Shown: positions 23,551-33,590, numbered from the stretch's first letter. The stretch is 64,000 bases of DNA from SAR324 cluster bacterium REDSEA-S27_B3 (GCA_001627865.1 LUQO01000002.1:76567-140566), one strand, 5' to 3'. Translations and numbers: made by a program. The notes: generated by a model not told the origin, from the sequence alone.

Positions 23551-25914
23551 TTATTTTCTCCGTAATTCAATGATCAGCCATGCTCCGCCATAAAGCAGTG
23601 ATGCCAGCAGAAATAGTACTGACTGTCCCAGAATCTGCGCAATCAACAGTGCTCCAACAGCGCCTGTAACCGAAGCACAGGCATTGCTGCACCAGCACAG
23701 CGCCACCCTTACCCTTCGCTCTTCATTTCCTGTGGTGCTTGCCGCGAAGTATTTCAGTCCCGCGGGGAATGGTATTCCCATCAGCAATCCGGACGCGCTT
23801 ACCACAAACCAGGCCAGCAGCAGCCTCAGGATCAATCCTTTTCCGGAGAGCAGCCCCAGCATGTCAGGAAGTATCCAGTAACAGCTGAACAACACAGACA
23901 TCAGCAGCAGCATGAAAAACCGAATTTCCAGTCTCGTACAGCTGCGGCTCAGAAATGAACCAAGTCCGCTGGCAGTCAGCAGTCCGCCCAGTACCAGCGC
24001 GAATGAATACAGAGGATGCCCCAGAAACAGAGTCAGTTTTTCCAGCAGTGCAATTTCCGCCAGCATAAAAGCCAGGCCGATTCCGCCAAAATAAAGCAGC
24101 ATTGAAAACGGGTTTGCTGTCCTCCTGAAATGCGGCAAAATCGGCACCCCAATCAGCAATAGTGAACAAAGACTAACTCCAGCGAACAGCAGCGGAACCA
24201 GCAGTCCGGCTTCAGCCAGACCTTCCCATTTACCGCCAAGACTCTGATGGATTTCATCTAACCTGGACCAGTCAAGGAAAAGTTCAAAATAGGGTCTGTC
24301 ATCGGAAACCGGCTCAAGATCAAAAGGGGTCTGCTGGTGAAAAGCCTCAGCATCGAAAAGCAGCTGTTGTACTCCCCGTGCATATACCGGTTCCGGAAGC
24401 GGTATGCCTTGATTCATTTCCCTGTCAGGCATGCCCGGATAATAAACCGCTGCATAACCTCTGTCACGGCAAAATTCAATGAAGCGGTGGCGGTCTTCAG
24501 GAGACCACGATTCACGTGAAACCAGAATCATCATCGTACTGAGAGTCCGGAAAACGCCAAGACGTTGTTCCGGATGCAATCCCAAACCGCGGGTAGCATC
24601 AATCACGGTGGATAGCAGGCGCATTTCGGCTCGTGGCGGCGGAAGCAGGAAACGGTGCACTGCCAGCCAGCCTCCGGGCGACAGGCGGGACATCAGTGAC
24701 TGTACCCCTTCAACGCTCATCAGCAGATCGGTTTTCAGCGGGGACATGCCTGTGCTTCCAACCGGCGCGGAATTTTCGACAGTAACTAGAATCCTGTCAA
24801 AATTGTGCTGCTGCTGTTGACAAGGTTCCTGACATGTTTCTGCAAGCAGGGCGCGTGCTCCGATTGAACGCACATTGATTTGCGGGAATTGGCTGCTGTT
24901 CCTCAGCGTTTCCGCCAGCAGCGTGTAAGGAGTCTGAATCATGACTGATGCAGCCCCGACCTCAACCGCGGCCAGTGCCTGCTGTCCGCCGATTGTTTTC
25001 ATGATCAGCACATTTTCCGGAGGAAGCTGTTCAAAATAAAGTATCCACTCCGGAAGGAATCGCAGGTATTCTCCCAATGATTCGGGAACCAGAGGTGCCA
25101 TTCCCGTGAGACGGTCCCCATCCAGTGTAAGTCCCAGCTGTTCCGGAAGTGTTCCCCCATATGACAGACTCAATCCGGGAGCAAAGCGGGCCAGCGGAGT
25201 TTTCAGGGTGTCTATCCGTACTGAGGCATCGCGTTGTGTTTCCAAAATCCTGCTTTCAGGATGACGTAATGCCAGTGGAAGTTCCTTGTAGTCGCTGATT
25301 CTGATTTCAAGTTTTTCCAGCCCAAACCAGCCTAGTAGCAACGCCAGTGAAATCATGTGTGCGGCAGCAATTTGTTTTTTCCCGGAGGTCAGGCAGAGGC
25401 TGCTTCCTGCGGCAAGTAAGGCGGATACGCCCAGCACTTCTGTTTCTGTAAGATGCGGAACAAAAATGAAAAACAGCAGGATGCCAAAGGAAGCGCCGAC
25501 CAGATCAAAAGCGTAAAGAAAATGCGCGTGATCGGTGTATTGTTCCAGCAACAAGTTGAGTGTCAGCCCGGCAAGAAAAAAGGGCACAGCCAGCAGCAGG
25601 AAATTCAGCAGCAGCCAGCCTCCATGCCATGGATCAAGCGACATCAGCGCTGGGTCAAAGGGAAGGTGACTGCTGAGCAGGAAAAGCGGTATCAGCAGCA
25701 GAGAAAAACTGAGCGCCGGAAGGAATACGGGGATGTGTCCGGACCAGATCAGACGAAACGCTCCAGCTGCACCATAGCCAAGCAGGGCACAGCTGATGAT
25801 CAGAAAAGCATAATGATGCCACAACTCAATTGCCAGCAGACGAGCAAGGCTGATTTCGTACATCAGGGAGGCAGCGGAAATCAGAAACATCCCTGAAGGA
25901 ATGCGTGCTTTCAT
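23551..25914 (-). CDS. Polytopic membrane protein with degenerate spermidine-synthase-like core
   Basis: About 787 residues from MKARIPSG; a TTG at 25968 could add 18 more. Seven or so N-terminal hydrophobic helices (ISAASLMYEISLARLLAIELWHHY...) come first. A soluble middle (about 240-580) follows, with a spermidine-synthase layout: ENVLIMKTIGGQQALAAVEVGA in place of the SAM loop, FDRILV, LSPGGWLAVHRF, and VSDDRPYFELFLDW near its end. A second block of helices runs to the C-terminus. Proteins of this kind occur widely in deltaproteobacteria and marine lineages with unknown function. The canonical Gly-rich SAM motif and polyamine-site acids are poorly kept, so it may not be an aminopropyltransferase. 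Confidence 0.75.
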   Translation of the reverse strand: MKARIPSGMFLISAASLMYEISLARLLAIELWHHYAFLIISCALLGYGAAGAFRLIWSGHIPVFLPALSFSLLLIPLFLLSSHLPFDPALMSLDPWHGGWLLLNFLLLAVPFFLAGLTLNLLLEQYTDHAHFLYAFDLVGASFGILLFFIFVPHLTETEVLGVSALLAAGSSLCLTSGKKQIAAAHMISLALLLGWFGLEKLEIRISDYKELPLALRHPESRILETQRDASVRIDTLKTPLARFAPGLSLSYGGTLPEQLGLTLDGDRLTGMAPLVPESLGEYLRFLPEWILYFEQLPPENVLIMKTIGGQQALAAVEVGAASVMIQTPYTLLAETLRNSSQFPQINVRSIGARALLAETCQEPCQQQQHNFDRILVTVENSAPVGSTGMSPLKTDLLMSVEGVQSLMSRLSPGGWLAVHRFLLPPPRAEMRLLSTVIDATRGLGLHPEQRLGVFRTLSTMMILVSRESWSPEDRHRFIEFCRDRGYAAVYYPGMPDREMNQGIPLPEPVYARGVQQLLFDAEAFHQQTPFDLEPVSDDRPYFELFLDWSRLDEIHQSLGGKWEGLAEAGLLVPLLFAGVSLCSLLLIGVPILPHFRRTANPFSMLLYFGGIGLAFMLAEIALLEKLTLFLGHPLYSFALVLGGLLTASGLGSFLSRSCTRLEIRFFMLLLMSVLFSCYWILPDMLGLLSGKGLILRLLLAWFVVSASGLLMGIPFPAGLKYFAASTTGNEERRVRVALCWCSNACASVTGAVGALLIAQILGQSVLFLLASLLYGGAWLIIELRRK

Positions 25915-26110
25915 ATTATATGATGGATTTGAAAAAACATGAAATTCCCGCGAAAGTCTGAATGACAACCGAGGTCGACATTTTTTCTTTTTAAGCGGTA
26001 ATCAAATATTGGCCGGAATCTAAAGCTTTCAGGCTAATTTGTCAAACCATAAGAAGGCCGGAAAACAGGCATGTATTGAGAGGAGCAGGAATGATCCTTG
26101 GCTTTAAAAG

Positions 26111-26365
26111 TTAAATTTGGGAATCCGGATTTTCTGTTTTGGTGCGGCTGCGCAGTGCTGTCTGAAGAGAAAGATAGCCGGTGAGGATACCGTCTTCGTA
26201 ATTGAAAAGCGTATCTGCTACAAGATCCGGAAAATCCTGTGGATTGCGGATGTCTTCCGGAGTCGCGTCCGGAACAATTTCACGTGCGACTTTGAGAACT
26301 TTTGCCTGCTGATGCGCAATCATTTCCTGAAGCAGCTCTTCAATTGAATCTCTGTTTTCCGGCAT
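26111..26365 (-). CDS. Small conserved-looking protein at the end of the flagellar operon
   Basis: 84 residues, mostly helical and acidic (EELLQEMIAHQQAKVLKVAREI, NPQDFPDLVADTLFNYEDGIL). It starts 20 bases after the fliA stop and so is probably cotranscribed. There is no signal peptide or Cys motif, and I do not recognise a family. Its position suggests an accessory role in flagellar regulation, but that is inference. Confidence 0.6.
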   Translation of the reverse strand: MPENRDSIEELLQEMIAHQQAKVLKVAREIVPDATPEDIRNPQDFPDLVADTLFNYEDGILTGYLSLQTALRSRTKTENPDSQI

Positions 26366-26384
26366 TGCGGTGGTTTGAGTTTTG

Positions 26385-27146
26385 TTAACCCTCCATTCTC
26401 TCCCTGGTCATCAGTCTCAATTTGGCCCGCAGTTTGAGGATTATCTTTGTACGGATTTGTGAAACCCTGGATTCAATTACTCCCAGAACTTCCCCAATTT
26501 CCTTTAAGTTCAGGTCTTCTTCATAATAAAGTTTTAGAATGAGCTGTTCCCGTTCATCAAGCTGAGAAACTGCATCAGCAAGCTTGTTCTTCATCTGCTG
26601 CATTGAAAGCAGGTCAAAGGGATCTTTTTCTCCAGGCTTGGCCAGGATTTCCAGCAAACTGACGCTTTCTTCCTGATTTGATTGTGCTTTGAATTCTTCA
26701 ATGGAGATCAAAGGAGTAGGACTGGCCTTGAGAATGAACTGGTGATATTCATCAAGGTTCATATCCATCTGTTCCGCCATTTCATGATCATTTGGCTCAC
26801 GCCCGAGTTCAAAAGTCATGCTGCGCCATGCCTCACTCCATTCGTTGGTGGCGGCACGAACCGAACGAGGTACCCAGTCCATGGAGCGCAGCTCATCAAG
26901 AATGGCACCCTTGATGCGGAATTCCGCGTATGTTTTGAACTGCACATCTCGTTTGGGATCAAACTTATCAACTGCGTCCAGCAGTCCGATACAGCCGACG
27001 TGTTCAAGCTCCTGCTGGTCAACTCCCGGAGGAAGACGCGCGGCCATTCTGGTTACTACACGTTTTACCAGGTGCGCATGTTTTTCCAGCTGATCTTCCC
27101 TGCTTTGCCGGGTCTGTTCAGTGTAAGGATTTTGTGTGGCAGGCAT
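26385..27146 (-). CDS. fliA: RNA polymerase sigma factor FliA (sigma28)
   Basis: About 253 residues from ATG 27146; a GTG three codons earlier is possible. Region 2 is HLVKRVVTRMAARLPPGVDQQELEHVG and GLLDAVDKFDPKRDVQFKTYAEFRIKGAI-LDELR, region 3 follows DWVPRSVR, and region 4 has QLDEREQLILKLYYEEDLNLKEIGEVLGV with the helix-turn-helix ESRVSQIRTKI. These are standard FliA features. It directs transcription of late flagellar genes. It lies 16 bases after flhF in the same operon. The usual flhG between flhF and fliA is absent. Confidence 0.93.
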   Translation of the reverse strand: MPATQNPYTEQTRQSREDQLEKHAHLVKRVVTRMAARLPPGVDQQELEHVGCIGLLDAVDKFDPKRDVQFKTYAEFRIKGAILDELRSMDWVPRSVRAATNEWSEAWRSMTFELGREPNDHEMAEQMDMNLDEYHQFILKASPTPLISIEEFKAQSNQEESVSLLEILAKPGEKDPFDLLSMQQMKNKLADAVSQLDEREQLILKLYYEEDLNLKEIGEVLGVIESRVSQIRTKIILKLRAKLRLMTRERMEG

Positions 27147-27162
27147 TGTTACCACTCATTTC

Positions 27163-28458
27163 TCATGTTCCGGAAATGTTCAGCAGTAAATCCACCAAAC
27201 GTTCCTTTGAGGCGACTTCAATATCCTCAGGGATTTTCTGTCCTACAGACAAATATGAGAGAGGTTTTTTGAAACGGATTGCATGGTTGAAAAGTGAGCC
27301 ATAAGCCGCACTTTCATCCAGTTTTGTAAAAATGATACTGTCAATCGGCATACAGCCAAATTTCCTTGTGACTTCATTCATGTCACTGTCTTTACTTGTA
27401 GCGCTGAGAACAAGATAATTATGTATTCGCCCCCGTTCGTCAAAGAATTCGCGCATTTCCAGCAGCTGCTTATCATTGCGTTGGGAACATCCGTCTGTGT
27501 CGATAATTATTGAGTCATAATCTTCATAGCTGCTGATGGCATTGTTCATTTCAGCTTTATCGGAAACAACACTGAATGGAGCTTTGAGCATTTTGGCATA
27601 TGATCGAATTTGCCTGGCGGCGGAGCTGTGGTTTGTGGCAACAGAAATAAGAGCTACTTTGCGCTTGTATTTCCTCATTTGCTCTGAAGCAATCTTTGCC
27701 ACAGTGGTGGTCTTGCCCACTCCGGTCGGTCCCATCAGTGCCACAATTCTTTGCTTGGTTTTCAAGCTTTCCAGGCCTCTTGTAATTTTTATTATTTTCA
27801 TCAGCATCCGTGCGATGAAAATTTTTACATAAGCATAATTATCGGCGTCCTCCTCCGACATGTTTCGCTGTGCCTCCAGCGCAAGACGCCGTGCGAATTT
27901 TTCTTCCAATCCGCTGAATTTCATTTGCTGGTAAAGCAGCAGCAGATTTTCCGGAAGATCCGGTTCAGAGAGAGCACCAGAGTTGGATGCCAGTATATGC
28001 AGCATGTGCCGCATTTCTCCCAGTTCATGTTTCAACTGACCCACCATGTGGCTGTTTAAACCGTCAGACTGATTACTCAAATCACCCAAAGTTACCCGTA
28101 TCCCCTGAAGTTCTTTTTGAATCGGAAGCATCATTTTGCGTGTTTCATCCGTTATTGAAAGGGCCGGTTTATTTTGTGGAGTCAGGAAGGTGTTAGCCAT
28201 TGTTGTGTCAGAAATTTCTGAATCACCACGGTATGCCCCGACCGCTTTTGTTTCAGGCGTCTTTGCCGGGACGGCTGCTTTTTTACCTTCACTTGCAGCA
28301 GCAGTTACTTCCAGCATGGTTTTGCCGAACATTCCGAAAGCTCCTTTTCCTTCCTTAACCTGGCGTGTGGAAACAATTAGGGCGTCAGGTCCCAGATCCC
28401 GTTTGATAAATGCGAGTGCTTCTTTGATATTTTTTACGCGATAGCGTTTCAGGTTCAT
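27163..28458 (-). CDS. flhF: Flagellar GTPase FlhF
   Basis: 431 residues. The N-terminal B domain is MNLKRYRVKNIKEALAFIKR-DLGPDALIVSTRQVKEG. A linker region follows, then the SRP-type N and G domains with P-loop LMGPTGVGKTTTVAKIA, RKVALISVATNHSSAARQI, IIIDTDGCSQRND and IIFTKLDESAAYGSLFN. FlhF recruits the flagellar base to its site, often the pole. Note DTDG in place of DTAG and ATNHSSAA in place of the common DTYRIGAV. It lies between flhA and fliA, cotranscribed. Confidence 0.92.
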   Translation of the reverse strand: MNLKRYRVKNIKEALAFIKRDLGPDALIVSTRQVKEGKGAFGMFGKTMLEVTAAASEGKKAAVPAKTPETKAVGAYRGDSEISDTTMANTFLTPQNKPALSITDETRKMMLPIQKELQGIRVTLGDLSNQSDGLNSHMVGQLKHELGEMRHMLHILASNSGALSEPDLPENLLLLYQQMKFSGLEEKFARRLALEAQRNMSEEDADNYAYVKIFIARMLMKIIKITRGLESLKTKQRIVALMGPTGVGKTTTVAKIASEQMRKYKRKVALISVATNHSSAARQIRSYAKMLKAPFSVVSDKAEMNNAISSYEDYDSIIIDTDGCSQRNDKQLLEMREFFDERGRIHNYLVLSATSKDSDMNEVTRKFGCMPIDSIIFTKLDESAAYGSLFNHAIRFKKPLSYLSVGQKIPEDIEVASKERLVDLLLNISGT

Positions 28459-28537
28459 AAGAGTCAGGATTTAAAAACAGATTTTCATTTTTAACTTTTC
28501 AGCAAATGATCGTAATGCTTGAGAGATCATGGATTTT

Positions 28538-30628
28538 CTAACCACTCAGTTCCACAACGCCAAGGGCTTCAATCCTCACATCATGTGCCACTTCATTATG
28601 GGAAAGTACAACCAGATTTGGAATAAAACGTTCTACCAGTTTTTTAACATGCGGGCGTATCAGCGGTGAACAAAGCAAAAGCGGCTGGTAGTTATTTACA
28701 GTAAAAAGTTCCATCATACCGTCGATTCCATTTATGATCGCCTGTGCCATGTTAGGATTCAAGCCAAGATAAGCACCCTGCCCGGAATCCTGAATCGCGC
28801 TGGCAATTTGATTTTCTAAATCCTGGTTCATGGTGATCAAAGGGAGCAAACCATCCGGAGTTTGATATTGCCGGGTAATCTGCCGGGACAGCCCCTGCCG
28901 TACATGTTCTGTAATCAATTCCGGATCTTTGGTGATCGGCGCCACATCTGCCAGAGTTTCCAGCACTGTATGAAGATCACGGATAGATACAAGTTCCCTG
29001 AGCAAATTCTGCAGTACTTTTTGTACGACGCCTAATGATAGCAGTGATGGAATTAATTCTTCAACAACTTTTGGTTCAGTTTCAGCATGAGTATCAATCA
29101 GTTTCTGTGTTTCCTGACGGCCGATGAATTCGTAAGCATGATTTTTGAGGATTTCTGTCAGATGTGTGGCCAGAACAGTTGGAAGGTCAACAACAGTGTA
29201 TCCGGCAAATTGCGCACGCTCTTCGTCTTCTTCTGATATCCAGATTGCCGGCAATCCAAATGCAGGCTCCACTGTATCCACTCCCGGAATTTCTTCATCC
29301 ACATCACCGGTTTTCATGGCAAGGTGATGTCCTATCATCAGTTCATTTCTGGCAATTTCAATGCCTTTGATTGTAATTGAATATTCTCCGGGAGAGAGTT
29401 CGAGGTTATCTTTAATATGCAGCGGAGGCACAATATAACCATAATCAAGAGCAATTTGTCTGCGTATTGCTTTAATACGTTTCAGCAGTTCTCCATCCTG
29501 CTCTTCATCAACAAGCGGTATCATGCCGTAACCAAGCTCCAAGCCAAGTATATCGATTGGAAGCAGAGATTCAATATCTTCCGGCTCATCACTTAACTCT
29601 TTCTGCAGACGCGCCTGCTCTTCCTGGTGTTCCTCTTCGGCAATTTGTATGTTTGAACGTTTACTGACCTGCGCCAGGGCAAAAGTTAAAACCGCCAGAA
29701 GCATGAACGGCGCAATAGGCAGTCCGGGAATTAATGAGAATGTAAGCAGCACCGCGGACACAACATACAGCGCCTGAACATTGCTGAAAATCTGAGTCTG
29801 CAGATCAACGGAAATTTTATTTTCACCAGAGGCTTTGGTGACCGCGATACCTGCGGAAATAGAAATAATCAGTGCGGGGATTTGGGAAACAAGTCCGTCA
29901 CCAATAGTTAAAGTCGCATAGGAATCAAAGGCATCTCCGGTGGTCATATCAAACTGCGTGACTCCGACCAGTAAACCACCTAAAATATTGATTGAGGTAA
30001 TTATCAGGCCCGCGATGGCGTCACCACGTACAAACTTGCTTGCACCGTCAAGAGCACCGAAATAATCTGATTCACGCTGAATTGTTGAACGACGGTTGCG
30101 TGCTTCGTCTTCATCGATCAGTCCTGCATTTAAATCCGCGTCAATTGCCATCTGTTTTCCAGGCATTGCATCCAATGTAAAACGTGCGGCCACCTCCGCG
30201 ATACGTCCTGTACCTCTGGTGATGACCACAAAATTGATGATAACCAGAATCAGGAAAATGATTATCCCCACAATCTGATTCCCGCCTACTACAAATTCTC
30301 CAAAGGAATTTATAATAGCACCGGCGGCGCCAGTACCTTGATGACCTTCAAGCAGAATCAATCGCGTGGAAGCAACATTAACCGAAAGCCGGAAAATTGT
30401 GGCAATCAGCAATACGGAAGGAAATGAAGAAAACTCAAGAGAACTTTTTGTAAATAATGCAACAAAAAGGATAAGCACGCCTACAGTGATGCTTAATGCA
30501 AGCAGCAGATCCAAAATCAGAATCGGCAGAGGCACCACCATAATCAGCAGCATTGACATCACACCTGCCGCGAGAACGACATCAGACTGTTTGACTACAT
30601 TATTTAGAGGTATGCTTGCTGCGGCCAC
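28538..30628 (-). CDS. flhA: Flagellar export gate protein FlhA
   Basis: 696 residues, normal length. Eight N-terminal helices (DVVLAAGVMSMLLIMVVPLP, LLIATIFRLSVNVASTRLIL and so on) include the conserved FHIPEP-type loop (FTLDAMPGKQMAIDADLNAGLIDEDEARNRR). The cytoplasmic half ends with RPHVKKLVERFIPNLVVLSHNEV. Forms the nonameric export gate that passes substrates into the flagellar type III channel. The start is GTG at 30628, because an in-frame stop lies two codons before it. Upstream is flhB, downstream flhF. Confidence 0.95.
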   Translation of the reverse strand: MAAASIPLNNVVKQSDVVLAAGVMSMLLIMVVPLPILILDLLLALSITVGVLILFVALFTKSSLEFSSFPSVLLIATIFRLSVNVASTRLILLEGHQGTGAAGAIINSFGEFVVGGNQIVGIIIFLILVIINFVVITRGTGRIAEVAARFTLDAMPGKQMAIDADLNAGLIDEDEARNRRSTIQRESDYFGALDGASKFVRGDAIAGLIITSINILGGLLVGVTQFDMTTGDAFDSYATLTIGDGLVSQIPALIISISAGIAVTKASGENKISVDLQTQIFSNVQALYVVSAVLLTFSLIPGLPIAPFMLLAVLTFALAQVSKRSNIQIAEEEHQEEQARLQKELSDEPEDIESLLPIDILGLELGYGMIPLVDEEQDGELLKRIKAIRRQIALDYGYIVPPLHIKDNLELSPGEYSITIKGIEIARNELMIGHHLAMKTGDVDEEIPGVDTVEPAFGLPAIWISEEDEERAQFAGYTVVDLPTVLATHLTEILKNHAYEFIGRQETQKLIDTHAETEPKVVEELIPSLLSLGVVQKVLQNLLRELVSIRDLHTVLETLADVAPITKDPELITEHVRQGLSRQITRQYQTPDGLLPLITMNQDLENQIASAIQDSGQGAYLGLNPNMAQAIINGIDGMMELFTVNNYQPLLLCSPLIRPHVKKLVERFIPNLVVLSHNEVAHDVRIEALGVVELSG

Positions 30629-30785
30629 TGGTCATCCATTACCAAGGGGATCAAAATAATTTTTGTGTCTCTGAAGCGAAACACTCCCGACTGCCTGTTG
30701 CAAGTTGCGCTCCAAAAGCACAGATTAAAATAATTATAGTTTACTCGGAAGGAAAGGAAATTCAGGAGCAGTAGCTGCTGTAATT

Positions 30786-31850
30786 TTAACTCTTTCTGAG
30801 GCGGTAAACGAAGGCCAGAATTTCCGCGATTGCTTTGTAGAATCGTTCCGGAATAGATTCACCGATCTCTACATTCGCATACAAATTGCGGGCTAATTCC
30901 GGACGTTCAAGAATTGGAACATTATTCTCCCGTGCAACTGTCCGCATGCGAAGTGCCATGTGATCAGCGCCTTTTGCGGTAACTTCAGGCGCCTCCATCA
31001 CGTCACGGTCATAAAGAATGGCCACGGAAAAGTGGGTTGGGTTAACAATCAGCGCGTCTGCTTTTGGAACTTCCTGCATCATCCTGGCGTTGGACATTTC
31101 ACGCTGTATCTGGCGTATTCTTGCTTTAAGCTGCGGGTCGCCTTCTGTCTGTTTTGTCTCTTCCTTTACTTCCTGTTTGGTCATCATCAGCTGCTTTTCG
31201 TGATGCCAGCGTTGGTAAAGATAATCGAAAATTGCAATTGCAACCAAAGCCAGTACTATCTTTCCCGCGACTTCAGCAACAACTGTGAAGTTGTATTCAA
31301 GAATGGCTTCAGGCGTTGCCACGGAAAGTCCGTTAAGTTCGGTGATTTTGTCCATATAGGTTATATAACCAACAAATCCTACAATGATCAGTTTTCCCAT
31401 GCTCTTCAGAAAATCGGCCAGCGACTGTGTGGAAAAAAGCCGTTTTAAACCGGTCAATGGACTGATTTTATTAAATTTGGGAGCAATTGCTTTTAATGTG
31501 ATGCGGACACCAACCTGTATTATGGAAGCCAAAATTCCAACCAGCACAATGATTGCCGCAAAGGGCGCGAAGGCAGGAAATAATGCGGAGAATATTTTTC
31601 CGGACAGATCATACAGTCCGCCGATTGATAATTCATCGGCTTGTGACATCTCCCGGAAAATTTGAGTTGTCAGTTCACGGAACGCGTCAATTATCAACGG
31701 ACTGGTAGCAATAAATGTCAGCAGGATTCCCGCAAGCAAAGCAGCGGAAGGCAGCTCTCTGCTGAAAGCAACCTGACCCTCTTCACGGGACTCTCTGCGT
31801 TTTTTCTCCGTTGGAGCTTCGGTTTTTTCCTGACCCTGTTGTTCTGCCAT
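30786..31850 (-). CDS. flhB: Flagellar export switch protein FlhB
   Basis: 354 residues. N-terminal EKTEAPTEKKRRESREEGQVAFS is the classic start; four membrane helices follow, and the cytoplasmic domain has the self-cleavage motif NPTH (ALIVNPTHFSVAILYD). Cleavage at N-PTH switches export from rod/hook to filament proteins. Family length is about 350-380. It lies between fliR and flhA. Confidence 0.95.
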   Translation of the reverse strand: MAEQQGQEKTEAPTEKKRRESREEGQVAFSRELPSAALLAGILLTFIATSPLIIDAFRELTTQIFREMSQADELSIGGLYDLSGKIFSALFPAFAPFAAIIVLVGILASIIQVGVRITLKAIAPKFNKISPLTGLKRLFSTQSLADFLKSMGKLIIVGFVGYITYMDKITELNGLSVATPEAILEYNFTVVAEVAGKIVLALVAIAIFDYLYQRWHHEKQLMMTKQEVKEETKQTEGDPQLKARIRQIQREMSNARMMQEVPKADALIVNPTHFSVAILYDRDVMEAPEVTAKGADHMALRMRTVARENNVPILERPELARNLYANVEIGESIPERFYKAIAEILAFVYRLRKS

Positions 31851-31952
31851 TCAGCTTTAAAGATTAACTGTTATGTTCAGCGTTCAAAAAATGTGTAAGT
31901 CTGCCGGATAATCCGGAATGATACTGTGCTGCTGGTATTGTCAGTTAAAATG

Positions 31953-32735
31953 CTAACCTCCCAGCAATTTAAGAGCATCGAATATTTGTGTGTCGAGCTT
32001 CTCAAACATCTGGTACACAGCCTGTGCAAAAAACGGCAATCCGAAAAGCAGGAACAAAATTCCAAGCATTATAGTCAATGGAAAACCAACCACAAAAACC
32101 TGTATTTGCGGCACCGAACGTGCTAAAAGCCCGACAACGGCGTTAGCAAGAAAGAGTGCGACAATCAAAGGCGCGCCAATCTGCAGGCCGATAACAAATA
32201 CACTTGCGGAAAGTTCTGTCAGTTTTTCAACCAAAGGCTGGCTCATATCCGCCTCGCCTGGAGGAAGAACTGAATAGCTTCTCACCATGGCCTGCAGAAA
32301 AATCAGATGTCCGTCCATTGCCAGAAAAATCAGTGTCGCGGTTGTGCTTTGTAATCTGCCCACAAGAGAAATCTGTTCCTGGGATTGAGGGTCAAAAACA
32401 TTTGCCATGCCAAGTCCCATTTGAAAACCGATCACAGTTCCGGCAAACTCGACTGCACCAAATAAAAAACGACCTATAATTCCCAACACTGCTCCAATCA
32501 GCAGTTCACTGGCAATGAGTAAGATGTAATGGTCAGGACGGTCAGGGAAGACTGTGATAGGTGGAATGAAGGGATATAGAATCAACGCCAGCGTTAGGCT
32601 CATCACCACCTTGATCTGGGGAGGGGTATTTGAACTGCCGAAAACTGGCGCGGTAGCGATTATTCCACTGACACGCACCAATACCAGTATAAAAGCCAGC
32701 AGCTGGCTGGTGTCATAATTCAGCAGATCGGCCAT
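31953..32735 (-). CDS. fliR: Flagellar export apparatus protein FliR
   Basis: 260 residues, with six hydrophobic segments: LAFILVLVRVSGIIATAPVF, PPQIKVVMSLTLALILYPFI, then FAGTVIGFQMGLGMANVFDP (the conserved GxxxGxAxxxDP-like loop) and VGFPLTIMLGILFLLFGLPF. Part of the FliPQR export channel in the inner membrane. FliP and FliQ are not in the window; FliR is first in this operon, about 150 bases downstream of the dksA/traR gene. Confidence 0.93.
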   Translation of the reverse strand: MADLLNYDTSQLLAFILVLVRVSGIIATAPVFGSSNTPPQIKVVMSLTLALILYPFIPPITVFPDRPDHYILLIASELLIGAVLGIIGRFLFGAVEFAGTVIGFQMGLGMANVFDPQSQEQISLVGRLQSTTATLIFLAMDGHLIFLQAMVRSYSVLPPGEADMSQPLVEKLTELSASVFVIGLQIGAPLIVALFLANAVVGLLARSVPQIQVFVVGFPLTIMLGILFLLFGLPFFAQAVYQMFEKLDTQIFDALKLLGG

Positions 32736-32886
32736 GCTTTTCCGAAATTATATGCCGTTTTATCCGGCACTGATATTTATGCAATTGTTACGTAATAATA
32801 AACAGTAACCGACGCGGGTGTTCAAAATGCGCGGGCAGACTGCGGGGCAGCAACTACTGACAGACGGGCTTGTTTTAAGGAAAAAA

Positions 32887-33273
32887 TTATTCTTCGCTTA
32901 AAACCTGACTGGAGTAGTCTGCACGGGTAAACGCATTTTGCGCGAGTCGGCTGCGTTCAATATTTGACTGGCAATTGATGCACATTCGGGCCAGAGGAAC
33001 AGCAAGAAGTCGCTTCTTGGATATGTCTTCTCCACATTCCTCACAGTAACCGAAGTCGTCTGACTCAATGCGCTTGAGGGCGATCTCAATTCCTTCAAGT
33101 CGTACCTGTTCACGATCCTGAAGTAATAAATCCAACTCCCGTTCCTGTTCTTCAACAGAAGAATCTATGGCATCGCCAATATCTTTATTCTTTAAATTAT
33201 TCTCTGTTTTTTCCCGGATGTCGGAGAGAAGTTTCGCCTTTTCTTCCAAGAGCAGACGTTTTATTTCTTCCAT
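32887..33273 (-). CDS. DksA/TraR family zinc-finger transcription factor
   Basis: 128 residues: a coiled-coil N-terminal part (NNLKNKDIGDAIDSSVEEQERELDLLLQDREQ) and a C4 zinc finger YCEECGEDISKKRLLAVPLA-RMCINCQ. The finger and the coil-tip acidic residues match the DksA family, which binds the RNA polymerase secondary channel together with ppGpp. Length is shorter than E. coli DksA (151), nearer TraR-like members. It lies upstream of fliR in the same direction; cotranscription is possible but unproved. Confidence 0.87.
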   Translation of the reverse strand: MEEIKRLLLEEKAKLLSDIREKTENNLKNKDIGDAIDSSVEEQERELDLLLQDREQVRLEGIEIALKRIESDDFGYCEECGEDISKKRLLAVPLARMCINCQSNIERSRLAQNAFTRADYSSQVLSEE

Positions 33274-33427
33274 TGCATCATATTTAATGAGGATTTACGT
33301 ATAAAGGTAAGCTCCCTTGTGTTAATATACAGTCAAATTTAAGCAAATTCCCATTGCAAAATCAAATCCAATTAAAATTTTTTTTACTGATAAAATAAAA
33401 TTTTTTTTTTAGGCAGAAAAAACATGG

Positions 33428-33455
33428 CAGAAATGATTTGATTGTGTCATTTCTG
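33428..33455. other. Perfect 9-bp inverted repeat in an AT-rich 317-base gap
   Basis: CAGAAATGA, 10-base loop, TCATTTCTG. On the plus strand it is followed by AAAGGAATTTTTTT and on the minus strand by CCATGTTTTTTC, so it has weak terminator-like features both ways. It lies in the divergent spacer (33274-33590) between dksA-like and the zinc-protein gene. The rest of that spacer is T-rich and I see no gene in it. Confidence 0.4.
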
Positions 33456-33590
33456 AAAGGAATTTTTTTGATGTTTTCATGGACTTAAAAGAGTGTGTTT
33501 TATGCAATGAAATCGATTTTGCCGTAAATTTTTTGGCAGACTGAAACATCTCTGATTAAATAAATTAATATGCAATCAACAGAAGATTAA

